Shown: in pieces, positions 25,330 to 32,757 of the stretch
Position numbering within the stretch: position 1 is the stretch's first letter
Layout of the letters: every line of letters begins with the position of its first letter
Assembly (NCBI GenBank): GCA_002490665.1
Contig: DKUL01000052.1
Location: forward strand, 1,144 to 65,143
DNA: 64,000 nucleotides
Origin: Lachnospiraceae bacterium UBA7205
GTDB lineage: Bacteria; Bacillota; Clostridia; Lachnospirales; Lachnospiraceae
Reading direction: 5' to 3'
Program-made: the position numbers and the translations under genes
The notes under the pieces: generated by a model
What the model was told of the DNA's origin: nothing
The model's database searches: none
What the model saw: only the letters and a program-made list of their open reading frames with translations

Positions 25330-27567
25330 TTATTTCTTTTTCACCTTTGTTTTCATCACATACCACAATGCACCCGTAATACATACGGAAGAATACGTAC
25401 CGCATACAATACCTACCATAAGCGGCAGTGCAAACTCCCTGATTGAGGTAACACCCAGTACATACAGCGCAGCAACCATGATAAATGTCGTCAGTGAAGT
25501 AAAGATACTTCTGGAAAGCGTCTGGCTGATACTTCTGTTGACAAGCTCGTCAAGCGTGTCCTTTTTCAGCATCGAGCCAAGGTTCTCCCTGATACGGTCG
25601 AAAATAACGATGGTCGCATTGATGGAATATCCGACAATGGTAAGCATGCAGGCAATGAACGTACTGCCCACAGAGACCTTTGCAACCGCATAAAACGCAA
25701 GAACCACGAGCACGTCATGCAGCAGCGCCGCAACAGAGCTTGCCGCAAACCGGATATCCTTAAACCGGAACCAGATATAAATCAGCATACAGATTGTCGA
25801 GATAATGACAGCGACAACCGCATCACTCTTCATCTCCGAGCTGATGGTGGAACTAATCGTCTCAGCCGTGATAAGCTCCTTGTTTACACCAAACTGGTCA
25901 ACCAGTGCCGTTTCCAGCGCCTGCCGCTCGTCGACATTGAGTTCCCTCGTCTTAAAGATGACCTCATTGGAACCTGCAACCTTCTGTACCTGAATCGCGC
26001 CATCACCCGTCACACTGCTGAATACCGGGACGACATTCGCATCAATTGCCGCAAGGTCCATATCCTCGTTAAACGTGACATTCGTCGATGTACCGCCTAC
26101 AAAGTCAAGGCTGTAATTTAGCACCTTTCCTGTCGACGCACTATTGACACCCATAAATACAAATCCAAGAACAATCACTGCAATCGAACATGCAAAGAAA
26201 ATATTTTTCTTTCCGAGAAAATTGACAGTGCTTTTCTCCTTATTCGTTCCATAAAACTTGACATCCTTCAGGCCAACCGCAAAAAATGCCCTGAGAATCA
26301 TCCTTGTCACAAAGAGCGCCGTAAACATGGACAGCACAATACCAAGACCAAGTGTATATGCAAATCCCTTGACCGTTCCGGAACCCTTGACGCCGAGCAC
26401 AAAAGCCGCAATCAGCGTTGTCACATTGCCATCAATAATTGCAGAAAGCGCTTTCTGGAATCCCGTGTCAATTGCGTTCCTGACTGTCTTGCCAGCCGTA
26501 AGCTCTTCACGGATACGTGCAAAAATGATAACGTTTGCATCAACTGCCATACCAATCGAAAGGATAATACCTGCGATACCCGGAAGTGTCAGGGTAATCT
26601 CAAACATATTCAGGCACAATACAATCAGGCACGTATAAATAATCAGTGCAAGCACAGACGAAAGTCCCGGAATACGGTATACAATAATCATGAACAGCGC
26701 AATGATAATCAGACCGATAATGGCTGCCTGCAAGCTTGTATTGACAGCCTCCTCGCCAAGCTGTGCGCCCACCACATTGGAGCGCAGCTCCTCAAGCTCA
26801 AGCTTCAGCCCGCCAATACGAATCTGGCTTGCAAGCTTTTCTGCCTCCTCAAAGCTTGCCATCCCCGTAATCTGCGCCTTACCGTCCTTGAGTGCCGCCT
26901 GCACCCTCGGCACACTGATGAAGTCGCCGTCATAATAGATACCGATGGTCTCGCCCTTTGAGAATGCCTTTGTTGTGGCATCGGCAAACTTTGTCGTACC
27001 CTCACTCGTAAAGGTAAGGTCTACCACAAACTGGCTGTTTCCCAGTTCATCGCTTGCAGAGCCGCCCTGCGCCGCACTGACATCCGTACCTTCCAGCACA
27101 ACACCGCCGTCAGCAAGAAGCTCGTCAATCGTCTTGTCCAGGGAATATCCAGTCGCGCCGGAACCCGTGTAGGAATAATTCTGGTTACCGTCATCATCCG
27201 ACTGTGCAATAAAGTACAGCGCACCCGGTCTTCCCAGATCCTCAAGAATCGAATTGGCATCCGATACACCGGGAATCTCAATATTGATACGGTCAGCGCC
27301 TTCCTGATATACCTGTGCCTCCGTGCTGTATACCTCCACTCGTTTCTGCAGCTTGTAGATGGTGTCACTCATGTCCGCAGCGGAAGGCTCCTCGTCCCCC
27401 ACTACCTGATAGGTGATGCTCACACCGCCGGCAAGGTCAAGCCCTTGCTTAATACCGGATGCGGCACCCGCCTTTTCCGTGCCAATCCCCCAGATTGCCA
27501 CATATCCCAACGCTACCGTGATAAGCACTGTCAGGATTAACGTAATAATGCCTTTATTTTTTTTCAT
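25330..27567 (-). CDS. secDF: Fused protein-export membrane protein SecDF
   Basis: A 745-residue RND-type fusion that uses ion flow to pull proteins through SecYEG. SecD half: TM1 (about 8-28), GLDLAGGVSITYQV (D1 motif), extracytoplasmic P1 domain, then five TM helices with GIAGIILSIGMAVDANVIIFARIREE. SecF half starts near residue 450 with NYSLDFVGGTSTNV and ends with TIVGYSINATIVIFDRIRENL. Both halves keep the essential Asp residues in the TM4 regions (AVDANV; the SecF half reads SINATIVIFDR). Start 27567 has AAGGAG 10 nt upstream. Confidence 0.95.
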   Translation of the reverse strand: MKKNKGIITLILTVLITVALGYVAIWGIGTEKAGAASGIKQGLDLAGGVSITYQVVGDEEPSAADMSDTIYKLQKRVEVYSTEAQVYQEGADRINIEIPGVSDANSILEDLGRPGALYFIAQSDDDGNQNYSYTGSGATGYSLDKTIDELLADGGVVLEGTDVSAAQGGSASDELGNSQFVVDLTFTSEGTTKFADATTKAFSKGETIGIYYDGDFISVPRVQAALKDGKAQITGMASFEEAEKLASQIRIGGLKLELEELRSNVVGAQLGEEAVNTSLQAAIIGLIIIALFMIIVYRIPGLSSVLALIIYTCLIVLCLNMFEITLTLPGIAGIILSIGMAVDANVIIFARIREELTAGKTVRNAIDTGFQKALSAIIDGNVTTLIAAFVLGVKGSGTVKGFAYTLGLGIVLSMFTALFVTRMILRAFFAVGLKDVKFYGTNKEKSTVNFLGKKNIFFACSIAVIVLGFVFMGVNSASTGKVLNYSLDFVGGTSTNVTFNEDMDLAAIDANVVPVFSSVTGDGAIQVQKVAGSNEVIFKTRELNVDERQALETALVDQFGVNKELITAETISSTISSEMKSDAVVAVIISTICMLIYIWFRFKDIRFAASSVAALLHDVLVVLAFYAVAKVSVGSTFIACMLTIVGYSINATIVIFDRIRENLGSMLKKDTLDELVNRSISQTLSRSIFTSLTTFIMVAALYVLGVTSIREFALPLMVGIVCGTYSSVCITGALWYVMKTKVKKK

Positions 27568-27596
27568 TACCTGTATACTCCTTTACTTTCTTTTGC

Positions 27597-28982
27597 CTAT
27601 GCCCATGTTTCTTCGGCAAGAGCAGCCTTTATCATGATTGCACATTCAACACGTTTCCTCTGAAGCTCACAGCCCAAGTCGTAAGCGTCATTGATGTTTC
27701 CATGGAAATTGTAGGAATTTGCCGCACATCCTCCGCTGCAGTAGAATTTTGCGAAACAGTTCCTGCATTTTTCCTTTGAATATACATTGCATGCCTTGAA
27801 TTGTTCCCGAATATCTGTATTGGTAATCCCATCGTCCACATTTCCCATCAGGAACGATTCCTGTCCGACAAACTGGTGGCATGGGTAAAAATCACCCCAC
27901 GGCGTCACAGCCAGATACTCTGTCCCCGAGCCACATCCCGACAGTCTCTTGTAGACACATGGCCCGCCTTTCAAGTCTATCATAAAATGAAAGAAATTGA
28001 AACCCTTTCCTTCCTTATGCCGCCGGATCATCTCGGCTGCCAGCTTGTCATACTCCGCAAGAAGCTCAGGAATGTCCTCGGGAACAAGTGCATAGTCCTC
28101 CCCCTCTGGCGCTACAACCGGCTCAACCGAAATCTGCTCAAAGCCCAAATCAGCCAGATGGCAGACATCTGCCGCAAAGTCCTTATTGAAATGCGTAAAC
28201 GTCCCGCGCACATAATAATTGGTCTGATTCCTGCTCTCCGCCACCTTTTTAAATTTCGGAATCACCAAATCATAACTGCCCTGTCCCCCGGCAAGCGGAC
28301 GCATTTTGTCGTGGATTTCCTTCCTTCCGTCCACGCTCAGGACGATATTTGCCATCTCCCTGTTGGCAAAGTCAATGATGTCATCGTTCAGCAGCACACC
28401 GTTCGTCGTCAGCGTAAACCGGAACCGCTTGTGGTTCGGCTCCTCAAGGCTCCTGCCATACGCGACCAAATCCTTCACGACCTGCCAGTTCATCAGCGGT
28501 TCCCCGCCAAAAAAATCCACTTCCAGGTTCACGCGGCTGCCTGAGTTTGCCACAAGAAAGTCCAGTGCCTTTTTGCCGACCTCATAGCTCATAAGCGCCC
28601 TTCTGCCATGGTACTCTCCCTCCTCCGCAAAGCAGTACCTGCACTTGAGGTTGCAGTCATGCGCTATATGCAGGCAGAGTGCCTTCACGACTGTCTCGCG
28701 GTTCCGGAAGGCATCTATACTCTTTTCGTAGATGTCCTCCGCGAAAAGCATCCCATCCTCTTTCAGTTCATATATCTCATCGACAAGCTCGTCCCATTCT
28801 TCCGCCTTATCCGCAAATTCCTTTTTCAATCTATCGAGTACCGTTTCCTTGTCCGCATTTTCAAGATGGTTCTCAACCATGCAGGCAATCACGTCATAGA
28901 CAACGTCATCAACAACATGTACAGAACCGCTGTTGACATCTAAGACAATATTGTATCCATTGTTTTTATACTGGTGTATCAA
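27597..28982 (-). CDS. scfB: SCIFF peptide maturase (radical SAM, thioether-forming)
   Basis: Installs Cys-to-Thr thioether cross-links in the neighbouring SCIFF peptide. N-terminal peptide-recognition (PqqD-like) region about 1-85; radical SAM cluster CNLKCRYCFAEEG at about 113; FGGEPLMNW; a C-terminal SPASM region with conserved Cys pairs (GCGSGTEY, CHQF, CRNCFAKFYCSGGCA) for two auxiliary 4Fe-4S clusters. I use TTG 28982 because GGAAGGA lies 7 nt before it and the product begins MIHQYKNNGYNIVLDV, as in known maturases. Upstream starts at 29003 or 29042 lack a site. The SCIFF precursor lies 250 nt upstream. Confidence 0.95.
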   Translation of the reverse strand: MIHQYKNNGYNIVLDVNSGSVHVVDDVVYDVIACMVENHLENADKETVLDRLKKEFADKAEEWDELVDEIYELKEDGMLFAEDIYEKSIDAFRNRETVVKALCLHIAHDCNLKCRYCFAEEGEYHGRRALMSYEVGKKALDFLVANSGSRVNLEVDFFGGEPLMNWQVVKDLVAYGRSLEEPNHKRFRFTLTTNGVLLNDDIIDFANREMANIVLSVDGRKEIHDKMRPLAGGQGSYDLVIPKFKKVAESRNQTNYYVRGTFTHFNKDFAADVCHLADLGFEQISVEPVVAPEGEDYALVPEDIPELLAEYDKLAAEMIRRHKEGKGFNFFHFMIDLKGGPCVYKRLSGCGSGTEYLAVTPWGDFYPCHQFVGQESFLMGNVDDGITNTDIREQFKACNVYSKEKCRNCFAKFYCSGGCAANSYNFHGNINDAYDLGCELQRKRVECAIMIKAALAEETWA

Positions 28983-29112
28983 TTTCTTTTCCTTCCTATC
29001 CATATAAACGTATCCGCAGACAATATGGCTTGATGCCTGCAAAAGAGAACCGGCGGCCGAACTGTTCCGGATTCCCGGTTATCCCTCTAACCAAATGATT
29101 ACACACACATAA

Positions 29113-29144
29113 TAAGCAGCGATTAATGTAAAAACCGCTGCTTA
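29113..29144 (-). terminator. Hairpin between SCIFF precursor and maturase
   Basis: A 9-bp stem, TAAGCAGCG (29113-29121) and CGCTGCTTA (29136-29144), with a 14-nt loop lies in the spacer. It could attenuate readthrough, allowing far more precursor than maturase mRNA. No strong U tract follows. I see no other signal in 28983-29232. Confidence 0.45.
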
Positions 29145-29232
29145 CTTATAAGTCTGCTTTATAAGTGTTCTGTTATAAATCTTCTGTTGTGAAATCCTCT
29201 GGCATCATGAAATGCCGCCTCTTTATCTATCC

Positions 29233-29376
29233 TTATTTTGCCTGCTCACAGCTCTGATTTCCAACAGTGCATGATGTCTTACATGCTGACTGGCAGGATG
29301 TCTGGCACTCGCCGCATCCACCTTTCTTTACAGACTCTTTATAGTCCCTGGTCGTTAATGTCTTAATGTGTTTCAT
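29233..29376 (-). CDS. scfA: SCIFF ranthipeptide precursor (six cysteines in about 45 residues)
   Basis: A 47-residue peptide read by hand. It starts MKHIKTLTTRDYKESVKKG and carries six cysteines at residues 21, 24, 28, 32, 36 and 43 (GGCGECQTSC, QSACKTSC, NQSCE), ending EQAK. This matches the SCIFF family, which is nearly universal in Clostridia. The N-terminal half is the leader bound by the maturase. Thr and Ser residues between the cysteines are candidate thioether acceptors. The ribosome binding site is AAGGAGG 9 nt before ATG 29376. An extended -10 promoter lies at 29430-29435. Ranthipeptides have been tied to quorum sensing and growth control; the role here is unproven. Confidence 0.96.
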   Translation of the reverse strand: MKHIKTLTTRDYKESVKKGGCGECQTSCQSACKTSCTVGNQSCEQAK

Positions 29377-29429
29377 ACCAATTGCCTCCTTAATATGTTA
29401 TTTTGTTATATGTTGTTTTAGTCTAAAGT

Positions 29430-29435
29430 AGTATA
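29430..29435 (-). promoter_or_regulatory. Probable extended -10 promoter of the SCIFF operon
   Basis: Minus-strand TGATATACT holds a TGn extension and a TATACT -10 box, 54 nt before the SCIFF start. The -35 (TTTTCG) is poor, as is usual with extended -10 promoters. Confidence 0.4.
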
Positions 29436-29483
29436 TCACATATTTTCATATCCGAAAAGTGTTTTTTTGTAAAATGACTTTTT

Positions 29484-30515
29484 TTACATTACTTTCTGGA
29501 GGTAAGACGTGTATGCATACAACGGCTGACCATTTAGGACGACCTTTGACCACCCATTATTTCCAATACCGGTACGGAATATCATGTCCCCCGGATTTAT
29601 CGGAACAACAATCGTTGCCGGATTGTCTGTGCTTGGGACAGTCCGCAAATTCACCGTTGTTGTGGCAGTCACAACTTCATTGACATCAATATACTGCACA
29701 TTTGCGGCATTTTCAGCGCTTACCGGAGCTGCCCCGCTCGGGTCTTTCGGCTCCGCAATCCCGTCATAATTGAAATAGGAGACATTCATATCCACGCTTC
29801 CTGGAATTCCGGGAATGACCGCCTTGCTTGTATACTGCCACATCGCCTGCACGCCCGCATAGCTGCTTGCCGGCGTAATCGGAAACGGCTCCGCCGGATA
29901 CTGGGAAACCCAGACCTTGTACTTATTCAGGATGTCCATATTCCAGTCCTTGCTGTCCGTCATCTCATTTCTCGACGCATAAAACATAGGCGTATATCCT
30001 CTTGCCGCTATCGTGTCAAGGAATTTAACGGCAAGTGCCGTCCGCACGTCCTTTCCAAGCAGATACTGCCTGCTCGAGGTGTTCCTGAATCCCTCGCAGT
30101 CAAACGCTACCGGAAACGTAATCTTGTACTTGTCAATGATATTTGCGGTGAAAATTGCCTCCTCGACTGCCTCTGCCTCATTCACTGCGGCAGAGAAAAA
30201 GTATGCGCCAACCTTTAAGCCGACTCTCTGTGCTTCCTGCAGGTTATACCGTGCATATGGGTCCTCATTCAGGACACCCGTGCTCTGTGTGCGGTAGCCG
30301 ACCCTGATTATCGCAAACTGTACGCCGGAAGCTGCCACCTGATCCCAGTTTATCAGTCCCTGATAACGCGATACGTCAACGCCCAGCGCCGCCTGTGCGA
30401 CTTCGTTTGGCGCTGCCTGCGCTGTCATCTGCGGAACAAACGCGGATAAAAATATGATAAGTGACATCAGTACTGCCTTTACCCTTGCTGCCCTCTTATG
30501 TAATATGTTTTTCAT
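29484..30515 (-). CDS. Secreted GH25-family lysozyme with C-terminal SH3-like domain
   Basis: A 343-residue exported muramidase. Signal peptide residues 1 to about 34 (hydrophobic core VLMSLIIFLSAFV, cleavage near AQA-AP). The GH25 barrel (about 43-245) has GVDVSRYQG with the first acidic active-site Asp, AIIRVGYR, GAYFFS and VAFDCEGF with the Asp-x-Glu catalytic pair. A bacterial SH3-like domain (about 275-343: TTVNLRTVPSTDN, GDMIFR, GWSKVVLNG) would bind peptidoglycan. ATG 30515 has AAGGAGAGGAG upstream; the open frame runs 14 codons further without support. A family 2 structured element lies directly upstream. Confidence 0.94.
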   Translation of the reverse strand: MKNILHKRAARVKAVLMSLIIFLSAFVPQMTAQAAPNEVAQAALGVDVSRYQGLINWDQVAASGVQFAIIRVGYRTQSTGVLNEDPYARYNLQEAQRVGLKVGAYFFSAAVNEAEAVEEAIFTANIIDKYKITFPVAFDCEGFRNTSSRQYLLGKDVRTALAVKFLDTIAARGYTPMFYASRNEMTDSKDWNMDILNKYKVWVSQYPAEPFPITPASSYAGVQAMWQYTSKAVIPGIPGSVDMNVSYFNYDGIAEPKDPSGAAPVSAENAANVQYIDVNEVVTATTTVNLRTVPSTDNPATIVVPINPGDMIFRTGIGNNGWSKVVLNGQPLYAYTSYLQKVM

Positions 30516-30563
30516 AATACTCCTCTCCTTGTGCTTTGCATAACTATTTTGCTTCAACCGAAC

Positions 30564-30637
30564 GGGAAAGCTTTATCTTTCCCTGCCCGCCGCGCCGCCG
30601 ATGGCATGTTTCCCCTGCATTGGCGTGCGCATAAAAA
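30564..30637 (-). repeat. Dispersed structured element, family 2 copy near the GH25 gene
   Basis: Read on the minus strand: TTTTTATGCGCACG, a hairpin with arms CGCCAATG/CATCGGCG, then GGCGCGGCGGGCAGGG and a small hairpin GGGAAAG/CTTTCCC, ending about 48 nt before the GH25 start. It matches copies upstream of sigE and uppS in order and flanks. It begins in the U tract of the terminator at 30639. Confidence 0.55.
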
Positions 30638-30638
30638 C

Positions 30639-30680
30639 AGAACTTGTTTGGAAAATAAGGACGGTTTCCAAACAAGTTCT
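30639..30680 (-). terminator. Strong terminator after the TIGR04086-like gene
   Basis: A perfect 16-bp stem (30639-30654 with 30665-30680, arm AGAACTTGTTTGGAAA) and a 10-nt loop, followed on the minus strand by GTTTTTAT. It closes transcription from the membrane protein gene. The stretch 30681-30821 upstream of it is AT-rich and shows nothing I can name. Confidence 0.85.
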
Positions 30681-30821
30681 AGTATAACATAATCCGACAA
30701 AAAAGAAAGTTATTTTACAAAATATTTATGTTTCCATATTGTGTTAGGAACTGGCTTAAAATAGATTACCGATAGTCCGCAGTTTTTTCGATGACCTCAC
30801 GGCTGTACCCTGTTAACGGAC

Positions 30822-31193
30822 TCACCCGAGCATTCCGCCGAGCATTCCGCTGCCAAGGCAAATCAAGAGTGTTGTAATACTGGAATTGCTAACCGGCGCA
30901 AAGCCCGGATCCGCAAAGATGGATACCGCACAGATAATTGCAAAATATGCCGCTCCCGCCGCCATGCCCCAGATAAATCTCCTGCTTGCCGCTCCTTTTG
31001 AGAAAAAAAGTCCTGCCAAAAGGGAGGAGATACAATAAATTACAATAATGCTGATATCAACCACATTTTCCCCGAGTGAAAACTTGTACAGCAGCCCTGC
31101 CACTGCCAAGAGCAGTGCCCCCGTTATCAGATATGCTGCCATAAGGCACTTAAACAGTGCAATCAGCCTTTCTGTCCCCCATGTACTTTTCAC
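30822..31193 (-). CDS. TIGR04086-family (YrzE-like) membrane protein
   Basis: A 123-residue protein with four predicted TM helices (LIALFKCLMAAYLITGALLL, VVDISIIVIYCISSLLAGLFF, FIWGMAAGAAYFAIICAV, ITTLLICLGSGMLGGMLG). Gly-rich helix ends and the final GSGMLGGMLG resemble the TIGR04086 family common in Firmicutes. It starts at GTG 31193 with GGAGG 9 nt upstream. In many Clostridia it neighbours secDF, yajC or the SCIFF genes, as here. Function unknown. Confidence 0.75.
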   Translation of the reverse strand: MKSTWGTERLIALFKCLMAAYLITGALLLAVAGLLYKFSLGENVVDISIIVIYCISSLLAGLFFSKGAASRRFIWGMAAGAAYFAIICAVSIFADPGFAPVSNSSITTLLICLGSGMLGGMLG

Positions 31194-31259
31194 GCCATTC
31201 TACCTCCATTTTTCACATTAAAATATCCAAGTGTTTATGAATGTTTTTTTCACATTATC

Positions 31260-31288
31260 TTGTATTATTTCATTAACACTGTTATAAT
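31260..31288 (+). promoter_or_regulatory. Predicted sigma-A promoter of the CNNM/CorC-type gene
   Basis: -35 TTGTAT (31260-31265), 17-bp spacer, perfect -10 TATAAT (31283-31288), giving a leader of about 83 nt before the TTG start at 31378. Confidence 0.65.
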
Positions 31289-31377
31289 CTATGCTGATAC
31301 ATTTAATAATATGCGCTGCCAGGTTGTCGTTTTATCGCCGGCAGCCCATATAACCATTTTAAAAAGGAGTGATTTTT

Positions 31378-32691
31378 TTGGATACCCCTGGTGCCATACA
31401 ACTTGTAATTCTTGTAGTGCTTATAGTACTGTCAGCTTTCTTTTCGTCAGCGGAGACTGCACTCACCACACTGAGCGATGTGAAGGTGCGTGCCATGGTG
31501 GACGCCAATCCCACCGGACGCGTTCTCACGCTTCAAAAAATTCTGGATAACAGGAGTAAACTTATCAGTGCGATTCTAATCGGAAACAATGTCGTGAATA
31601 TCAGTGCCTCCTCTCTCATGACTTCACTTGTCATACGTATCTGGGGAAATGCCGCTGTCGGTATCGGTACCGGCATACTGACACTGGTAGTCCTTATTTT
31701 TGGCGAAATTGTTCCCAAGACATGGGCCATGTGCAACAACGAAAAATTGTCCCTTGCCTATGCCAGAGTCATTTATTTCCTTATGCAGCTGCTGACTCCC
31801 ATTATCTTTATCATCGACAAGATTTCAGGATTTTTCCTCGGCATTATGCATATTGACTCATCGGCGCGTGTCGCGATGACGGAAACCGAACTCAAGACAT
31901 ACGTGGATGTGAGCCATGAGGACGGTGTGATTGAACAGGAAGAAAAAAAGCTTATCTACAATGTGTTCGAGTTTGGCGACTCTGTGGCAAAGGACATCAT
32001 GATACCGCGTATTGACATGACTACGATAGATGTCAATGCCACCTATGACGAGTTATTGTCCCTGTTCCGGGAATCAATGTACACCCGTATTCCCGTCTAC
32101 GAAAATGACACGGACAACATTATCGGTATCGTGATCGTAAAAGACTTCCTTCTGGTCGAGGACAGGGAACATTTCAAGATCCAGGACATTATGCGCGAAG
32201 GGTATTATACCTATGAATATAAAAAGACTGCCGACTTGCTTTTGGAAATGCGGCTGAGCACCACCAATATCTCCCTTGTGCTGAATGAGTACGGTGCAAC
32301 AGTCGGAATGATTACCATCGAGGATTTGCTTGAGGAAATTGTAGGTGAAATCCGGGATGAATTTGATGCCGACGAGGAGGAACTGTTGAAAAAAATTGAC
32401 GACAATGCATACGAAGTCGGCGGAAGCATGAAGCTTGACGATATCAATGATGTGCTCGACACAAAATTTGACTCTGAGGACTATGATTCCATCGGCGGCA
32501 TCATGATTGAGCTTTTAGACCGCTTTCCAGCCGAGGGCGAGTCTGTCACAACGGATAACGGCATCACGCTCACTGCAAAAAGTGTGGATAACAACCGCAT
32601 TGAAACTGTCGTAATCCTCCTGCCCGAACCAGAAACCCCGCCGGAAGAAGACGCTGTTAAACCGGATTCCGAGGATGAACAGCAGCAATAA
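31378..32691 (+). CDS. CNNM/CorC-family (hemolysin-like) membrane transporter
   Basis: A 437-residue protein with an N-terminal DUF21/CNNM membrane domain (about 1-195; helices QLVILVVLIVLSAFFSSAET and IGTGILTLVVLIFGE with the conserved SSAET and GEIVPK motifs). A CBS pair (about 200-330; DIMIPRIDM, TRIPVYE, GIVIVKD) and a C-terminal CorC_HlyC domain (about 345-425; GSMKLDDINDVLD, GGIMIELL, RFPAEGE) follow. The family exports Mg2+/Co2+ or is sodium-coupled; the old hemolysin name is misleading. I chose TTG 31378 with AAGGAG 8 nt upstream over GTG 31369, which touches its own site. It is the only rightward housekeeping gene here. Confidence 0.92.
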   Translation: MDTPGAIQLVILVVLIVLSAFFSSAETALTTLSDVKVRAMVDANPTGRVLTLQKILDNRSKLISAILIGNNVVNISASSLMTSLVIRIWGNAAVGIGTGILTLVVLIFGEIVPKTWAMCNNEKLSLAYARVIYFLMQLLTPIIFIIDKISGFFLGIMHIDSSARVAMTETELKTYVDVSHEDGVIEQEEKKLIYNVFEFGDSVAKDIMIPRIDMTTIDVNATYDELLSLFRESMYTRIPVYENDTDNIIGIVIVKDFLLVEDREHFKIQDIMREGYYTYEYKKTADLLLEMRLSTTNISLVLNEYGATVGMITIEDLLEEIVGEIRDEFDADEEELLKKIDDNAYEVGGSMKLDDINDVLDTKFDSEDYDSIGGIMIELLDRFPAEGESVTTDNGITLTAKSVDNNRIETVVILLPEPETPPEEDAVKPDSEDEQQQ

Positions 32692-32696
32692 CTACA

Positions 32697-32731
32697 GCAT
32701 ACTTCCTCTGCATGGGGCTGTGCATAAAAAA
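32697..32731 (-). repeat. Truncated family 2 element after the CNNM/CorC gene
   Basis: Minus-strand ATGCACAGCCCCATGCAG matches the GH25-upstream copy (ATGCGCACGCCAATGCAG); over 29 positions I count 22 identities. It again starts in a terminator U tract. Only the first arm and loop are present. Confidence 0.4.
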
Positions 32732-32757
32732 TTGAGTGCTTTCGCACTCAATTTTTT
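32726..32757. terminator. Bidirectional terminator between convergent genes
   Basis: A 14-bp stem, AAAAAATTGAGTGC/GCACTCAATTTTTT, with loop TTTC. It serves the CNNM/CorC gene on the plus strand and the orphan cNMP-type gene on the minus strand, whose stop codon it overlaps. Confidence 0.9.

Noticed and set aside
29459..29500. Terminator after the GH25 gene
   Set aside because: The short TGTAAAA/TTTTACA pairing is AT-only and its T run is on the wrong strand.
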